Counted from the stretch's first letter, positions 13,596 through 26,581 are shown. The stretch is DNA of 64,000 nt from Blochmannia endosymbiont of Camponotus sp. (GCF_023586085.1 NZ_CP097757.1:186001-250000); one strand, 5' to 3'. Made by a program: numbers and translations. The notes: generated by a model from the letters alone, not told the origin.

Positions 13596-15518
13596 TTAAG
13601 AATCTTTTTGATTGTGTAATCCTCTTTTTTCTAACCCTTGATAAATTATTTGTTGTTGAATAATGGTAATTACATTACTTACTATATAATATAATACTAA
13701 ACCAGATGGGAACCATAAAAAAAATATAGTAAAAATTATTAACATAACAGTCATCATTTTTTTTTGCATCGTGTCAGTAATAGTGGTAGGTGACGTTTTT
13801 TGTATAAAAAACATAGTGATTCCCATTATTATTGGCAATATATAACAAGGATCTTGAGCAGATAAATCATGGATCCAGAAGCCAAATTTAGCATGTCTTA
13901 ATTCTACGGACCCTGATAACATATAATACAAGGCTAAGAATATAGGCATTTGAATTAGTAGAGGTAAACACCCTCCTAATGGGTTTACTTTTTCTTCTTT
14001 ATATAATGCTATAGTTTTTTGATGATATTGATATTTGTCATGTTTGTATTCTTCTTGTATTGCAAATAATTTAGGTTGCAGCAAACGTATTTTTGCCATA
14101 GAAGTGTATTGTGCTTTAGTTAATGGATACATGGTTAGGCGTATAATTAATGTTATGATGATAATAGATATACCCCAATTTTCTATATAGTTGTGAATAA
14201 AACTCAATAATTTAAATAATGGTTGAGAAATAAACCACAACCATCCATAGTCGATCATTAAGTCTAAATTTGGAGCTATTGTTTTCATTTTTTCTTGACT
14301 TTTTGGTCCCATCCATAATATAGACTTTAATTCGCCTTGCTCTCCTACAGGAATAAATATTGAATCAGATCGAAAACCTATAGAAACACTATCGTTTTTA
14401 TGATAAGTAGTATAAAAAGTATTACTTCCCTGAGTAAGAGGGATCCAAGCTGTCGCAAAATATTTTTGAGACATTGCTATCCACCCGTTAGAAGTGTGAA
14501 TATTTAAATTCATATTTTTTATATCTTTGAAGCTATATTTTTGGTATTTTTGTTTATCAGTAGAATATGCCGGTCCTCGATAGGAATATAGAGGAAAATT
14601 GTCTCCATTATTGTTATCATCATATGATTTAGGATAATGTATAGATTGCACTAAATTTCCAAACAATTTAACTGTTAATGGATGATCACTCATATTTTTT
14701 ATGGTATAATATACATGTATAGAATAATCATTCCTGTTAAAAATATAATTCTTAGCGTAAGTGATACCATTGGTAGCATGATGAATTAAAGTGAGTTGTA
14801 GTTTATTTTTATTTTTTGGTAGAATAAATAAATTCTGATCTTGTTCAGTAGTGTATAGTAGTTTATTATCGTGAAATGGGGGGTTCGGTATATTTTTAAT
14901 TATTATCCCACTATTAGTTTGGTATATAAAATCTTGTGAAGTATTTAATAGGGGAAAAGGTTCCTTAGAGTTTATGTTTTTTAAATAATTTGTTAGATAT
15001 GCCTCTTCGATATCTCCTCCATAAGTGTTTATCTTAAGTAGAAGCACATCTGTTTTTACTGTAATTACATGACTTTTATCGTGCATATATTGTATGTTGT
15101 TATTACTTTCTGAGTGAATGAGTGGATATGTGTTGTCATGTATATCAGTTTTTTGAAAATTAGTTCTTTGATGATATTCCGTTTGCCATGTTTGCCACAG
15201 TATAAACGACATAATTAAAAAAGCTATCACAAAGAAATTACGTTGCGAGTCCATGTTTATTATGCCCTGAATATGTGAATATGAAGAAGACATAAAATCT
15301 TCATTGTTATTTAAAATTAAAGGATGGCATTGTAATATGCGAATACATGTCATCCAACTACCTTGTAGCACTCCAAATTTACGTATTGATTCGATCCCGT
15401 ATTGAGAACATGTTATTTGAAAACGACAATGATGGCCTAGTATGGGACTGACACTGATTTGGTATCCATGTATCAACCATATTATTATTTTTTCTATTAA
15501 TACAAATGGTGATACCAT
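13596..15518 (-). CDS. yidC: YidC membrane insertase read in frame with an N-terminal YidD
   Basis: One open frame of 640 residues. Residues 89-640 (ATG at 15254, MDSQRNFFVIAFLIMSFILWQ) match full-length E. coli YidC (552 against 548): a first membrane helix, a periplasmic domain, then the insertase core (SIIIITLIIRLTMYPLTKAQYTS, VNPLGGCLPLLIQMPIFLALYYML). Residues 1-88 match YidD. No stop separates them. YidC inserts inner-membrane proteins, among them Fo subunit c. CAGGG about 10 bases before ATG 15254 could let YidC start on its own, so either a true fusion or two overlapping products is possible. Confidence 0.93.
   Translation of the reverse strand: MVSPFVLIEKIIIWLIHGYQISVSPILGHHCRFQITCSQYGIESIRKFGVLQGSWMTCIRILQCHPLILNNNEDFMSSSYSHIQGIINMDSQRNFFVIAFLIMSFILWQTWQTEYHQRTNFQKTDIHDNTYPLIHSESNNNIQYMHDKSHVITVKTDVLLLKINTYGGDIEEAYLTNYLKNINSKEPFPLLNTSQDFIYQTNSGIIIKNIPNPPFHDNKLLYTTEQDQNLFILPKNKNKLQLTLIHHATNGITYAKNYIFNRNDYSIHVYYTIKNMSDHPLTVKLFGNLVQSIHYPKSYDDNNNGDNFPLYSYRGPAYSTDKQKYQKYSFKDIKNMNLNIHTSNGWIAMSQKYFATAWIPLTQGSNTFYTTYHKNDSVSIGFRSDSIFIPVGEQGELKSILWMGPKSQEKMKTIAPNLDLMIDYGWLWFISQPLFKLLSFIHNYIENWGISIIIITLIIRLTMYPLTKAQYTSMAKIRLLQPKLFAIQEEYKHDKYQYHQKTIALYKEEKVNPLGGCLPLLIQMPIFLALYYMLSGSVELRHAKFGFWIHDLSAQDPCYILPIIMGITMFFIQKTSPTTITDTMQKKMMTVMLIIFTIFFLWFPSGLVLYYIVSNVITIIQQQIIYQGLEKRGLHNQKDS
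15255..15518 (-). other. yidD: YidD portion at the N-terminus of the yidC frame
   Basis: These 88 codons encode MVSPFVLIEKIIIWLIHGYQ, then the YidD hallmark HCRFQITCSQYGIESIRKFG and GSWMTCIRILQCHPL, which align with E. coli YidD (85 residues, helper of YidC-dependent insertion). The start overlaps the end of rnpA by 22 bases, as expected for the rnpA-yidD junction. E. coli yidD has its own stop before yidC. Here the frame continues through a linker (NNEDFMSSSYSHIQGIIN) into YidC. Confidence 0.9.
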
Positions 15519-15844
15519 AACTTTTCAAGCTCTTTTATCAATGCGTTATTTTTAAAACGAATAATTTCTTTTGAGTTAATAGTTAGCACAAAGTCTTTAG
15601 ATAATAAATTATGCTGGTTGATACGAAAAGTTTCACGCATGTGTCTTTTAATTCTATTTCGTTCGTAAGCGTGTTTAACATATTTCTTGGACACAGCTAG
15701 CCCAATACGGGGATATCCTAGTTGGTTGGGCCTACTAAACAAAGTGATTCCGGTTGTTTTAATACGTTCTGGGTTTTTAAATACAAAAACAAATTCATTT
15801 ACAGTCAACAGTCGTGCCCGTTTAGGTAAAAATTTTCTATTCAT
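15497..15844 (-). CDS. rnpA: Ribonuclease P protein component
   Basis: Small basic protein that joins the RNase P RNA to cleave tRNA 5' leaders. 115 residues (E. coli 119). The family signature is ERNRIKRHMRETFR near residues 60-75, and the N-terminal LTVNEFVFVFKN corresponds to the substrate-leader binding face. It sits between rpmH and yidD as in E. coli and overlaps yidD by 22 bases. The RNase P RNA gene is not in this window. Confidence 0.96.
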   Translation of the reverse strand: MNRKFLPKRARLLTVNEFVFVFKNPERIKTTGITLFSRPNQLGYPRIGLAVSKKYVKHAYERNRIKRHMRETFRINQHNLLSKDFVLTINSKEIIRFKNNALIKELEKLWYHHLY

Positions 15845-15873
15845 TTAGTTACATTAACAGTTCTATTCAATAT

Positions 15874-16014
15874 CTAAACAGATACAACCAATCGAACACG
15901 TCCCTTAGACCTACGTCTTGATAATACTCGACGGCCTTGTCTCGTTGACATTCTTATCCGAAATCCGTGTGTTCTATTGCGTTTTAATATGGAAGGCTGA
16001 AAGGTGCGTTTCAT
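15874..16014 (-). CDS. rpmH: 50S ribosomal protein L34
   Basis: A 46-codon gene. The product begins [19 protein letters not shown] and ends GRVRLVVSV, almost identical to E. coli L34 (46 residues, [19 protein letters not shown]). It is very basic, as expected of an rRNA-binding protein. It heads the leftward block rpmH-rnpA-yidDC-mnmE. In E. coli dnaA starts divergently next door; here it does not. Confidence 0.98.
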   Translation of the reverse strand: MKRTFQPSILKRNRTHGFRIRMSTRQGRRVLSRRRSKGRVRLVVSV

Positions 16015-16332
16015 ATTTAAATTCTTGTATGTTACTTAATAATAAAATATAATTTCTTGATCATTGATTTAGTCATCTTATGCGGAATCAGTCTTTTATG
16101 TTATAGGATACTATATAAAAAGTCAAAAACATTTAAAAAATTTATATTGTTATTTTTATAGGTAATGGATTTTGTTAGAATAATGTTAGTAGAAGATAAT
16201 TAGTTATTTTAACATATGACATATGTCTTAATATCATTATTAATGAGTTTATATTTGTAATTTAATATACTATTATATAGTGTATAATGAACTGTGGTTT
16301 CAATGTAAATGATTATTATGTAATTAATTAAA
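16015..16332. other. Spacer where dnaA would lie; divergent promoter region
   Basis: In E. coli dnaA occupies this junction between rpmH and dnaN. Here there are 318 AT-rich bases with no trace that I can read of DnaA motifs in any frame. The spacer must hold divergent promoters for rpmH and dnaN. A small palindrome, GACATATGTC, occurs near 16220. Confidence 0.6.
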
Positions 16333-17460
16333 ATGTTGTCCAATAAATCTACTATAAATTTTACAATAAGCAGGACGTCTTTGTATCAACCTTTGCAAAA
16401 GGTTGTAAGTATTATTAGCGGGCGGCCAAGGATGCCCGTTTTAACTCATGTGTTATTAGAAATTAATGATGATTGTTTATATATTACTGCCACAGATTTA
16501 GAAATAGAAATAACAGTTAAAGTGATGTTAGGAGATAAATATCCTGTCGGATCTATTACGGCACCAGGGCGTAAGCTTTTTGAAATTTGTCGTAGTTTAC
16601 CTGGATTATCAAAAATTTCTATCATGTTAAAAGGTAATAAATTAATTATTTGTTCTGGATATAGCACATTTTCTTTGTCTACTTTTCCTGCATCAGATTT
16701 TCCTAAATTAGAAGAATGGGATAATAGAATAAAGTTAATTATATCGCAATCTACTTTGAAAGAAATGATTGAATTAACTCAATTTTCTATGGGTCAGCAA
16801 GATGCGCGTTATTACCTAAATGGTATATTTTTTGAAACCAAGGAACATACTTTACGTATTATAGCGACGGATGGACATCGTTTAGCAAGTTGTAAAACCA
16901 TTGTAGACTCATTGTTACCGTATCAGGCAATTATTATACCTCGTAAAGGAATTGTTGAAATTCTACGTTTATTAAATATTGGAAAAAAATTAGTAAATAT
17001 TCAAACAAATAATAATAGTATTCGTGTGCAGATGGATAATTATATTTTTACTTCTAAATTGATTGATGCTGTATTTCCAAATTGTCATGATGTTTTTTTA
17101 AAACAACCAAAAAACATGTTAGAGGTATCATGTGATATCATGAAACATGCTTTAAAACGTGCAGCAATTCTCTCTAATGAAAAACTTCGTACTGTTCAGT
17201 TTGAATTAATCACTAATCAATTAAAAATAACTACACATAATTTTGAATATGAGGCGTCAGAAGAAATTTTAGATGTTTTATATTCAGGCGAAGATATCAA
17301 AATATCTTTTAATGTAGATTATTTGATTGATGTGCTTAATGTAATGGTAGGTATACAAATTTTACGGTTTTTTTTTACAAACGAGATATCCAGCGTGCAG
17401 ATTGAAGGCACGGAGAAACGTTATGACGCAACTTATATTGTTATGCCTGTTCGAGTATAA
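16333..17460 (+). CDS. dnaN: DNA polymerase III sliding clamp (beta subunit)
   Basis: Ring-shaped dimer that holds Pol III on DNA. 375 residues (E. coli 366), with the extra residues at the N-terminus (MLSNKSTINFTISRTSLYQPLQKV). Family features include GRPRMPVLTHVLLEI, RYYLNGIFFE and ATDGHRLASC. The C-terminal end is VMPVRV, equivalent to E. coli VMPMRL, which helps form the hydrophobic cleft used by partner proteins. recF, normally next, is absent. Confidence 0.97.
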   Translation: MLSNKSTINFTISRTSLYQPLQKVVSIISGRPRMPVLTHVLLEINDDCLYITATDLEIEITVKVMLGDKYPVGSITAPGRKLFEICRSLPGLSKISIMLKGNKLIICSGYSTFSLSTFPASDFPKLEEWDNRIKLIISQSTLKEMIELTQFSMGQQDARYYLNGIFFETKEHTLRIIATDGHRLASCKTIVDSLLPYQAIIIPRKGIVEILRLLNIGKKLVNIQTNNNSIRVQMDNYIFTSKLIDAVFPNCHDVFLKQPKNMLEVSCDIMKHALKRAAILSNEKLRTVQFELITNQLKITTHNFEYEASEEILDVLYSGEDIKISFNVDYLIDVLNVMVGIQILRFFFTNEISSVQIEGTEKRYDATYIVMPVRV

Positions 17461-20192
<2,732 letters not shown>

Positions 20193-20414
20193 TGTATATG
20201 AGATAAATCTATGCTACACTGTATAACAATATACCATGTTTTTATATTGTTTGTTAACATAAGTTTATTATTGTGTAATTTATATAATTGATATCATAAG
20301 AATACATAGTGTTGTGATGTAGATGGTGATGTCAGTATGGCAGATATAAATCATTAAATATTAATATATTTATATTTATAAAATTTAGCAATCATTTTAT
20401 TAGGAGTATTATAA

Positions 20415-20825
20415 ATGCGAAATTTTGATTTTTCGCCATTATACGGTTCTGTCATTGGATTTGACAGATTGGTTAATTTTTTAGAAATTGGACAGAGTAA
20501 TGGAAATTATCCACCTTATAATGTTGAATTGGTTAGTGAGCACAAATATTGTATTTCTATTGTAGCAGCTGGTTTTACAAATAGTGAATTGGATATCACG
20601 ATGCATGATAATATGTTAGTAATAAAAGGAATACATGTTGATTCTCATCAAGATTCTAAAAATTATTTGTATCAAGGTATTACTGAGCATGATTTTGAAA
20701 GAAAATTTCAATTATCTGAGCATATCCAAATAACAGGGGCAAATTTGGAATATGGGATTCTTTATATACATTTGGAACGAATATTACCAGATACACTAAA
20801 ACCAAGACGTATAGAAATTAAATAG
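20415..20825 (+). CDS. ibpA: Small heat-shock protein IbpA
   Basis: Holdase chaperone of the Hsp20 family that binds aggregating proteins. 136 residues (E. coli IbpA 137), with close matches over the whole length: [46 protein letters not shown], and a C-terminal RRIEIK carrying the IxI motif that drives oligomers. The alpha-crystallin domain spans about 35-120. The ribosome site is AGGAGT. No clear sigma-32 promoter is visible. ibpB is absent. Confidence 0.95.
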   Translation: MRNFDFSPLYGSVIGFDRLVNFLEIGQSNGNYPPYNVELVSEHKYCISIVAAGFTNSELDITMHDNMLVIKGIHVDSHQDSKNYLYQGITEHDFERKFQLSEHIQITGANLEYGILYIHLERILPDTLKPRRIEIK

Positions 20826-20867
20826 TAAAGTAATTATATTTTTTGTTGTATCATTGTATATGAAAAG

Positions 20868-20917
20868 ACCAAAATCAGGTTTTGTGTAGAATTAATGAAT
20901 TAAAACCTGATTTTGGT
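20868..20917. terminator. 16-bp perfect inverted repeat between ibpA and the converging AI-2E gene
   Basis: Left arm 20868-20883 (ACCAAAATCAGGTTTT) and right arm 20902-20917, with an 18-nt loop that can pair further (AATT/AATT). It stands 43 bases past the ibpA stop and 58 past the converging gene's stop. Leftward transcription meets CTTTTC after the stem, rightward TGTCGTTTTCG. It is a likely bidirectional terminator. Confidence 0.65.
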
Positions 20918-20974
20918 TGTCGTTTTCGTTTTGATGCTTGTTAATTATCTAGAATGTATTTTTAGACTTACATA

Positions 20975-21982
20975 TTAAATTAGCTTTTTTAAGCGTAGTT
21001 CGATTTTTAAATAAGCATAAAAAATAGGAGCTGCTATTAAACCTTCTAGACCGAATATTGCTTCTAGAAAAAGCATAGAAAGTATCAATTCCCAAGGGTT
21101 AGCATTAATTCTGTTTCCAATAATTTCAGCATTCAGAAAATATTCTAATTTATGAATTAGTATCAAATAAACAAACATTATTATCCCAATGCTTAATGAA
21201 ATAGATAAAGCAGAAATAGTGATCATAATGTTGGAAATAAGATTTCCTATAATTGGTAACATACCTAAAATAAAAGTGATAATAATTAAAGTTTTGCCTA
21301 ATGGCAAAGATTTTTCAATTAATGGTAACAAAATAAAAATCATAATAGATGTTAATAACGTATTTACTAAAGAAATTTTAATTTGAGCAAAAACAATATT
21401 ACGAAATGCTTGAGAAAGGTTGTATATACGTTCTGATAGTTGGATAGTAAAATATGTATTATTGGTATGGTTTTGTGTAGATTTAGTACAAGACACCAGG
21501 ATACCAATTACTAGTCCTATTAGTAAAGTGATAAACCCGTGAAGAAAAGTATGCCCCATATTGCGGATAAGAATTAGGTTCGATTCAATCCAATTAAATA
21601 TTTGATCTTTTAGTTCTTCAGTAGTATTCGGTAAGAAAGAGGGTAAGAAATCGGGGAGTCTTTTTTTTAAATCAGAAAAAATCCGATTAATCTCAATAGA
21701 AATGCTAATCTTATTAATATCTTCTGTAAAAAAATTAGTACAATTAATAATTCCTATAGTTATGATAACAGCAATACTTATTGTGATCAGTATCACAGCA
21801 GCCCAACGAGCACGATTGATTCCGACAAAACGTTCAAAGTAAGATGCGGAAGATACTATAATTTCATAAGTTAAAAATCCGGAAAAAAAGCAAGGAAATA
21901 AACCTAATGGTATAATAATCATTATACCTGTAAACATTATTATATAAGAAATTATTATGATCGATGTGTCTTGTGAAATCAT
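20975..21982 (-). CDS. AI-2E family transporter (PerM/YdiK-like membrane protein)
   Basis: 335 residues, mostly hydrophobic, with about seven or eight membrane spans: a pair near the N-terminus, a soluble stretch (about 85-135, ELKDQIFNWIESN), then a C-terminal cluster. GMLPIIGNLISNIM and HKLEYFLNAEIIGNRI followed by FGLEGLIAAPIFYAYLK fit the C-terminal pattern of the family that includes E. coli PerM, YdiK, YhhT and TqsA. I cannot say which paralog. Substrates are poorly defined; members include autoinducer and sodium/proton exporters. TTAGGAAAT before the ATG supports the start. Confidence 0.8.
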   Translation of the reverse strand: MISQDTSIIIISYIIMFTGIMIIIPLGLFPCFFSGFLTYEIIVSSASYFERFVGINRARWAAVILITISIAVIITIGIINCTNFFTEDINKISISIEINRIFSDLKKRLPDFLPSFLPNTTEELKDQIFNWIESNLILIRNMGHTFLHGFITLLIGLVIGILVSCTKSTQNHTNNTYFTIQLSERIYNLSQAFRNIVFAQIKISLVNTLLTSIMIFILLPLIEKSLPLGKTLIIITFILGMLPIIGNLISNIMITISALSISLSIGIIMFVYLILIHKLEYFLNAEIIGNRINANPWELILSMLFLEAIFGLEGLIAAPIFYAYLKIELRLKKLI

Positions 21983-22423
21983 TTTTTATTTCCTAATAAT
22001 ATATATAAGTATTGGAAACATACAGTTTCTTATCAAGATTTAAAGTAACTTAAAGGTTTTATAATTTTATGTATATTAATTTTTGGATTGTCATATAGCA
22101 TATTTTCAAAGTTAATTGTAAAATTAACATATTTTAAACAATTTATTGATATTCTTTTAATAAATATTGGATGTGTACACAACAAAAGAAAAGCATATAA
22201 ATCTTAATAAATATTAAAATATAGATGTTGATATATTTTCATTTCTTATGTGTATAAAAATATGCTTGTTTTTAGTTTAAAAGATTTTTAGTAACATAGT
22301 GACAATTATTGTCAGTAAGTATGAATTGTGTTTTCACTGTATAATTGTATCATAAATAATGTTGAAATAATTGATATTATTATAGATATGAAATGTAGAA
22401 ATTTTTTGAATAGATAAGATAAA
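21983..22423. other. Divergent spacer between the AI-2E gene and glyQ
   Basis: 441 AT-rich bases without a gene. They should hold the promoters of both flanking genes. A 7-bp-arm repeat, GTTAATT / AATTAAC, begins at 22111. Nothing else is interpretable. Confidence 0.4.
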
Positions 22424-23338
22424 ATGCACTATAATAACAGCTCAAACACTTTTCAAGGATTAATACAAGCATTAGAAAGTTATTGGAGATGTTGTGGTTG
22501 TATCATAGCTCAACCATTAGATATAGAAGTTGGAGCAGCAACTTCACATCCTATTACTTTTTTTAATGCTATTGGCCCAGAACCTGCTGCAGTTGCTTAT
22601 GTTCAAGTATCTCGTCGTCCTATGGATAGTCGGTATGGCCAAAATCCAAATAGATTGCAGCAATATTATCAGTTTCAAGTGGTTATGAAACCTTCTCCCA
22701 AAAATATGCTGCGATTATATTTAGATTCTTTAAAAACACTTGGAATAAATTATATAAAAAATGATGTTTGTTTTATTGAAGATAATTGGGAGAATCCCAC
22801 TCTTGGAGCGTGGGGTTTGGGTTGGGAAATTTGGTTAAATGGTATGGAAGTAACTCAATTTACTTATTTTCAGCAAATAGGTGGATTGGAATGTAGGCCT
22901 GTTACAGGAGAAATAACTTATGGACTAGAGCGGTTAGCTTTGTTCCTACAGGGTGTAAATAATATTTATGATTTAGTTTGGGGGCATAGTGCACTAAGAG
23001 CAGTTACATATGGAGATTTGTTTCGTCAAAATGAATTAGAACAATCAGCTTATAATTGCGAACATACGGATATTGAATTTTTGTTTAGAATTTTTAGTCA
23101 ATATGAAAATGAAGTAGAAAATTTAATTACTATGGCGCAACCATTGGTTATCCCAGCATATGAACGAATTTTAAAAGCGATACATATTTTTAATTTATTA
23201 GATGCTAGAAAATTGATTTCTATTACAGAAAGAAAAAATTATATTCTACGTATTCGTAAGTTAGCGAAAATGATAGCAGAAACTTATTACATCTCTCGTA
23301 AAAAATTAGGATTCCCTATGTGTATAAAGAAATCATAA
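22424..23338 (+). CDS. glyQ: Glycine-tRNA ligase alpha subunit
   Basis: Catalytic-site subunit of the heterotetrameric alpha2beta2 glycyl-tRNA synthetase found in bacteria. 304 residues (E. coli 303) with near-identical blocks: [80 protein letters not shown] and [11 protein letters not shown]. It is followed 25 bases later by glyS, so the two are one transcription unit. Confidence 0.98.
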   Translation: MHYNNSSNTFQGLIQALESYWRCCGCIIAQPLDIEVGAATSHPITFFNAIGPEPAAVAYVQVSRRPMDSRYGQNPNRLQQYYQFQVVMKPSPKNMLRLYLDSLKTLGINYIKNDVCFIEDNWENPTLGAWGLGWEIWLNGMEVTQFTYFQQIGGLECRPVTGEITYGLERLALFLQGVNNIYDLVWGHSALRAVTYGDLFRQNELEQSAYNCEHTDIEFLFRIFSQYENEVENLITMAQPLVIPAYERILKAIHIFNLLDARKLISITERKNYILRIRKLAKMIAETYYISRKKLGFPMCIKKS

Positions 23339-23363
23339 TGTAACACAAGGATAATAATTTATT

Positions 23364-25448
23364 ATGAAAAAGTATACTTTTTTAGTAGAGGTTGGTACTG
23401 AATCGTTGCCATCGAAACTTTTAAAAAAATTGGGAAAAAACTTTTTTTATCAGATTATTAGTGGTTTAAAAAAGAATAATTTTGCTTGTGATCAGGCTAA
23501 TTGGTTTGCATCTGCATGTCGTTTAGCGGTTAAGGCTAGTATAAGAATGAAAGGAAATCGTTACGATAATACTATATCAATCAATCGAACAGATAATGAT
23601 AATATATGTAATAAATATGTTAAAAATATATATAATCAAGAAAATTTTATAAAAAATAAAATGAATATTCAGGATAGTACGCAAACTGATAACTTTCAAG
23701 AAATATTAAAATATGATGATAATGTAGTAGTATATAAAAATTATGAATATTTGTTCTGTGAAATAATTAGTGCTGCTTTAGAAAAATTAAGTAATTACAC
23801 AATGATGCGTTGGGGAGATATAGATATTCCATTTGTTAGACCTGTACGAACTATAACTATATTGTTAGATACATATCTTATTAAAGGTTGTTTTTTTGGT
23901 ATACGAACAAATCGAGTGCTATGTGGCAATAGATTTATGCAAGATGATAAAATTATTCTTGAGCATGCAGATGATTATCCAGATATTTTGACTAAAAACG
24001 GTTGGGTAATAGCGGATTATGTTGTACGTAAAAATTTTATACAGTCTGCAGTAGAAAAAGAAGCAAAAAAACTTGGAGGCGTTGTAGATATTCAGAATGA
24101 TAATTTGTTGGAAGAGGTTACTTCTTTAGTAGAATGGCCTGTAATTCTTTCTGGTAGATTTAATAAGAAATTTTTAGAATTGCCGTATGAAGTAATACTT
24201 CATATTATGAGATATGATCAAAGATACTTTTCAGTATATAATGTTATTAATGGTAAGTTGTTGCCATATTTTATTTTTGTAGCAAATACTATTTCAAACA
24301 ATTATGAACAAATTATTATTGGTCATGAGAATGTAATAACTCCACGTTTAATGGATGCAGAATTTTTCTTAAAAAACGATAATAAATGTCGTTTAGAGGA
24401 TTATATCCCTAAGTTAAATTCTATTCTATTTCATAGAAAACTTGGTACTTTACGCGATAAAAGTCGGCGTATAGAAGAATTGTCTGGTTGGATAGCTAAT
24501 CAAATAAATGCAGATATCCAAGAAGCAAAACGCGCTGGATATTTATGTAAGTGCGATCTTATGAGTAATATGGTATTTGAGTTTCCTTCAACTCAGGGTA
24601 CTATTGGAATGTATTATGCTCGCCGTGACGGAGAATCAGAAAAAATAGCAATAGCACAACAAGAACATTATCAACCACGATTTTCTGAAGATAAATTACC
24701 TACAACTTATGTTTCTTGTGCTGTATCTATTGCAGATAAAATAGATACTATATCAGGTATATTTGGGATTAAAGAATTTCCAAAAGGTAATAGAGATCCA
24801 TTTGCTTTAAAAAGATCTGCTATTGGAGTATTACGTATTCTTATATATAAAAAATTACCGTTAAATTTGTTATCTTTAATACAAAAATCAGTGGAATTAT
24901 ATGGTGAAAAATTGACTAATGCGGTAGTTATTAACGATATTCATAATTTTATGCATAATCGTTTGTTTTCGTGGTATTCCACAAGAGGTTATAGATCAGA
25001 TATAGTAAGGGCAGTGTTAAGCGTTGAGACTTCTAGTATAGTAGAAGTTAATGCTCGAATAGAAGCGATAACTGATTTTTGTAAATTAAAAAAGGAGGAA
25101 AATGTTAAATTAAATTTAGTTTATAAAAGAATATCGAACATTGTGTCAAAAAAAAAAATATCATACAGTGATGATGTCAAATTTTATTTGTTTAAAATGC
25201 CAGAAGAAATTAATTTAGCTATGCAGGTAATTTCAGTGGAAAAGAAATTGCAGGAATTATGTACTCAGAATCGTTACTACGATGCATTAGTTGTTATGAT
25301 AACGATATGTAGCTCAGTAAATAGGTTTTTTGATAATGTTATGATTATGGATAAGAATGAGAATGTACAAATTAATCGGTTAAATTTATTAAATAAAGTA
25401 AAAAATTTATTTTTAAAGGTAGCAGATATTTCGTTACTACATCTTTAA
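23364..25448 (+). CDS. glyS: Glycine-tRNA ligase beta subunit
   Basis: tRNA-recognition subunit of glycyl-tRNA synthetase. 694 residues (E. coli 689). Start MKKYTFLVEVGTESLPSKLLKKL matches the family. Other blocks are RFMQDDKIILEHADDYPDIL, RYDQRYFSV, KLGTLRDKSRRIEELSGW and GNRDPFALKRSAIGVLRI. A low-complexity Asn/Asp-rich stretch near residues 70-120 is more divergent than the rest. Operon partner of glyQ. Confidence 0.97.
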   Translation: MKKYTFLVEVGTESLPSKLLKKLGKNFFYQIISGLKKNNFACDQANWFASACRLAVKASIRMKGNRYDNTISINRTDNDNICNKYVKNIYNQENFIKNKMNIQDSTQTDNFQEILKYDDNVVVYKNYEYLFCEIISAALEKLSNYTMMRWGDIDIPFVRPVRTITILLDTYLIKGCFFGIRTNRVLCGNRFMQDDKIILEHADDYPDILTKNGWVIADYVVRKNFIQSAVEKEAKKLGGVVDIQNDNLLEEVTSLVEWPVILSGRFNKKFLELPYEVILHIMRYDQRYFSVYNVINGKLLPYFIFVANTISNNYEQIIIGHENVITPRLMDAEFFLKNDNKCRLEDYIPKLNSILFHRKLGTLRDKSRRIEELSGWIANQINADIQEAKRAGYLCKCDLMSNMVFEFPSTQGTIGMYYARRDGESEKIAIAQQEHYQPRFSEDKLPTTYVSCAVSIADKIDTISGIFGIKEFPKGNRDPFALKRSAIGVLRILIYKKLPLNLLSLIQKSVELYGEKLTNAVVINDIHNFMHNRLFSWYSTRGYRSDIVRAVLSVETSSIVEVNARIEAITDFCKLKKEENVKLNLVYKRISNIVSKKKISYSDDVKFYLFKMPEEINLAMQVISVEKKLQELCTQNRYYDALVVMITICSSVNRFFDNVMIMDKNENVQINRLNLLNKVKNLFLKVADISLLHL

Positions 25449-25515
25449 GCTTATGTTATATATGTTTGTTATTTTTTGTTGTTTATGTGAAGGTAAGTGC
25501 AGATCGAAAATTTCG

Positions 25516-25573
25516 TATTCAAGCATTTAAACTTATAAACAAAATTTTTAGTATAAGAGCAAATGCTTGAATA
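25516..25573. terminator. 13-bp perfect inverted repeat between glyS and sodA
   Basis: Arms 25516-25528 (TATTCAAGCATTT) and 25561-25573, loop of 32 nt containing a second nested pair CTTATA (25532-25537) / TATAAG (25552-25557). It lies between the converging 3' ends of glyS and sodA, so it probably serves as a two-way terminator or mRNA 3'-end protector. Confidence 0.6.
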
Positions 25574-25610
25574 TATTATAATATTTGATATATTAATGAA
25601 TGAACAATAT

Positions 25611-26228
25611 TTATACCTGGTTAAATTGTGCAGATACTTCATCCCAGTTAACTACATGCCAAAAAGATTTAACATAATCTAACCGACGATTTTGGTATTT
25701 TAAATAGTAAGCGTGTTCCCAGATATCTAATCCAAGAAGTGGGTATCCATTTGTTCCAGAGACATCTGTTCCCATTAACGGGTTATCTTGATTAGCAGTA
25801 GATACTATAGATAAAGTATTATATTGTTTTGTTAACCATACCCAACCAGATCCAAAATGACTGATAGCGGTTTTTTCGAAACGATCTTTGAAAGAAGATA
25901 TGCTTGAAAAATTGTGTTCTATTGCATCTTTTAATGATCCTTGAAGCGTAGTATTTTTTTTAAGTAATTTCCAAAAAAAGCTATGATTGATATGGCCTCC
26001 AGCATTGTTACGTAATATAGTTTTTTTTTGATTAGGTAAATTATTTAATTTTTGTATTAATTCTATAATAGATAAATTAGAAAATTCAGGTAAATCGATT
26101 AGTGCTGCATTAGCATTATCAATATATGCTTGATGATGTTTTGTATGATGAATTTTCATAGTTTGTTCATCAAAAAATGGTTCTAAAGCATTATATGGAT
26201 AAGTTAAAGAAGGTAATGTAAAACTCAT
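25611..26228 (-). CDS. sodA: Superoxide dismutase [Mn]
   Basis: Converts superoxide to oxygen and hydrogen peroxide. 205 residues (E. coli SodA 206). The four metal ligands are in place: His27 (MKIHHTKHH), His82 ([10 protein letters not shown]), Asp168 and His172 ([17 protein letters not shown]). The residues around the site ([19 protein letters not shown]) favour the manganese rather than iron type. Monocistronic and convergent with glyS. Confidence 0.97.
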   Translation of the reverse strand: MSFTLPSLTYPYNALEPFFDEQTMKIHHTKHHQAYIDNANAALIDLPEFSNLSIIELIQKLNNLPNQKKTILRNNAGGHINHSFFWKLLKKNTTLQGSLKDAIEHNFSSISSFKDRFEKTAISHFGSGWVWLTKQYNTLSIVSTANQDNPLMGTDVSGTNGYPLLGLDIWEHAYYLKYQNRRLDYVKSFWHVVNWDEVSAQFNQV

Positions 26229-26581
26229 AATAAAATTTCTCCATGATTACGTAAATATTAGAACAATAATTTAAAAATCAGTAATACTAAAATATATAAC
26301 AAACAACAATATTGTTTTAGATAATTTATTGATAAGTATAACTTATACAACATTTTTATGTCACTCAGCAATAGAAATATATAATATATTTTTATATATT
26401 ATTATTAAAAGAGTGCGTTAATGTGATTTTATGATTTAGATGATGCTATTTGTGTTTTTGTTTATAGTTTAAATATTTGATCGATGATGTTATTATTAAT
26501 TTAGGTTATATTAATAATGTTTTAATTTTCATCTGTTGTGTTTATAGTTGGTAAAAGTAATAAATATTCTATATTATAGAA
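26229..26581. other. Spacer between sodA and tRNA-Pro
   Basis: 353 AT-rich bases without a gene. They must carry the leftward sodA promoter and the rightward tRNA-Pro promoter. Neither shows a clear consensus. Confidence 0.4.

Noticed and set aside
20193..20414. ROSE-type RNA thermometer in the ibpA leader
   Set aside because: E. coli ibpA has one, but I could not find the anti-Shine-Dalgarno segment pairing with AGGAGT here.
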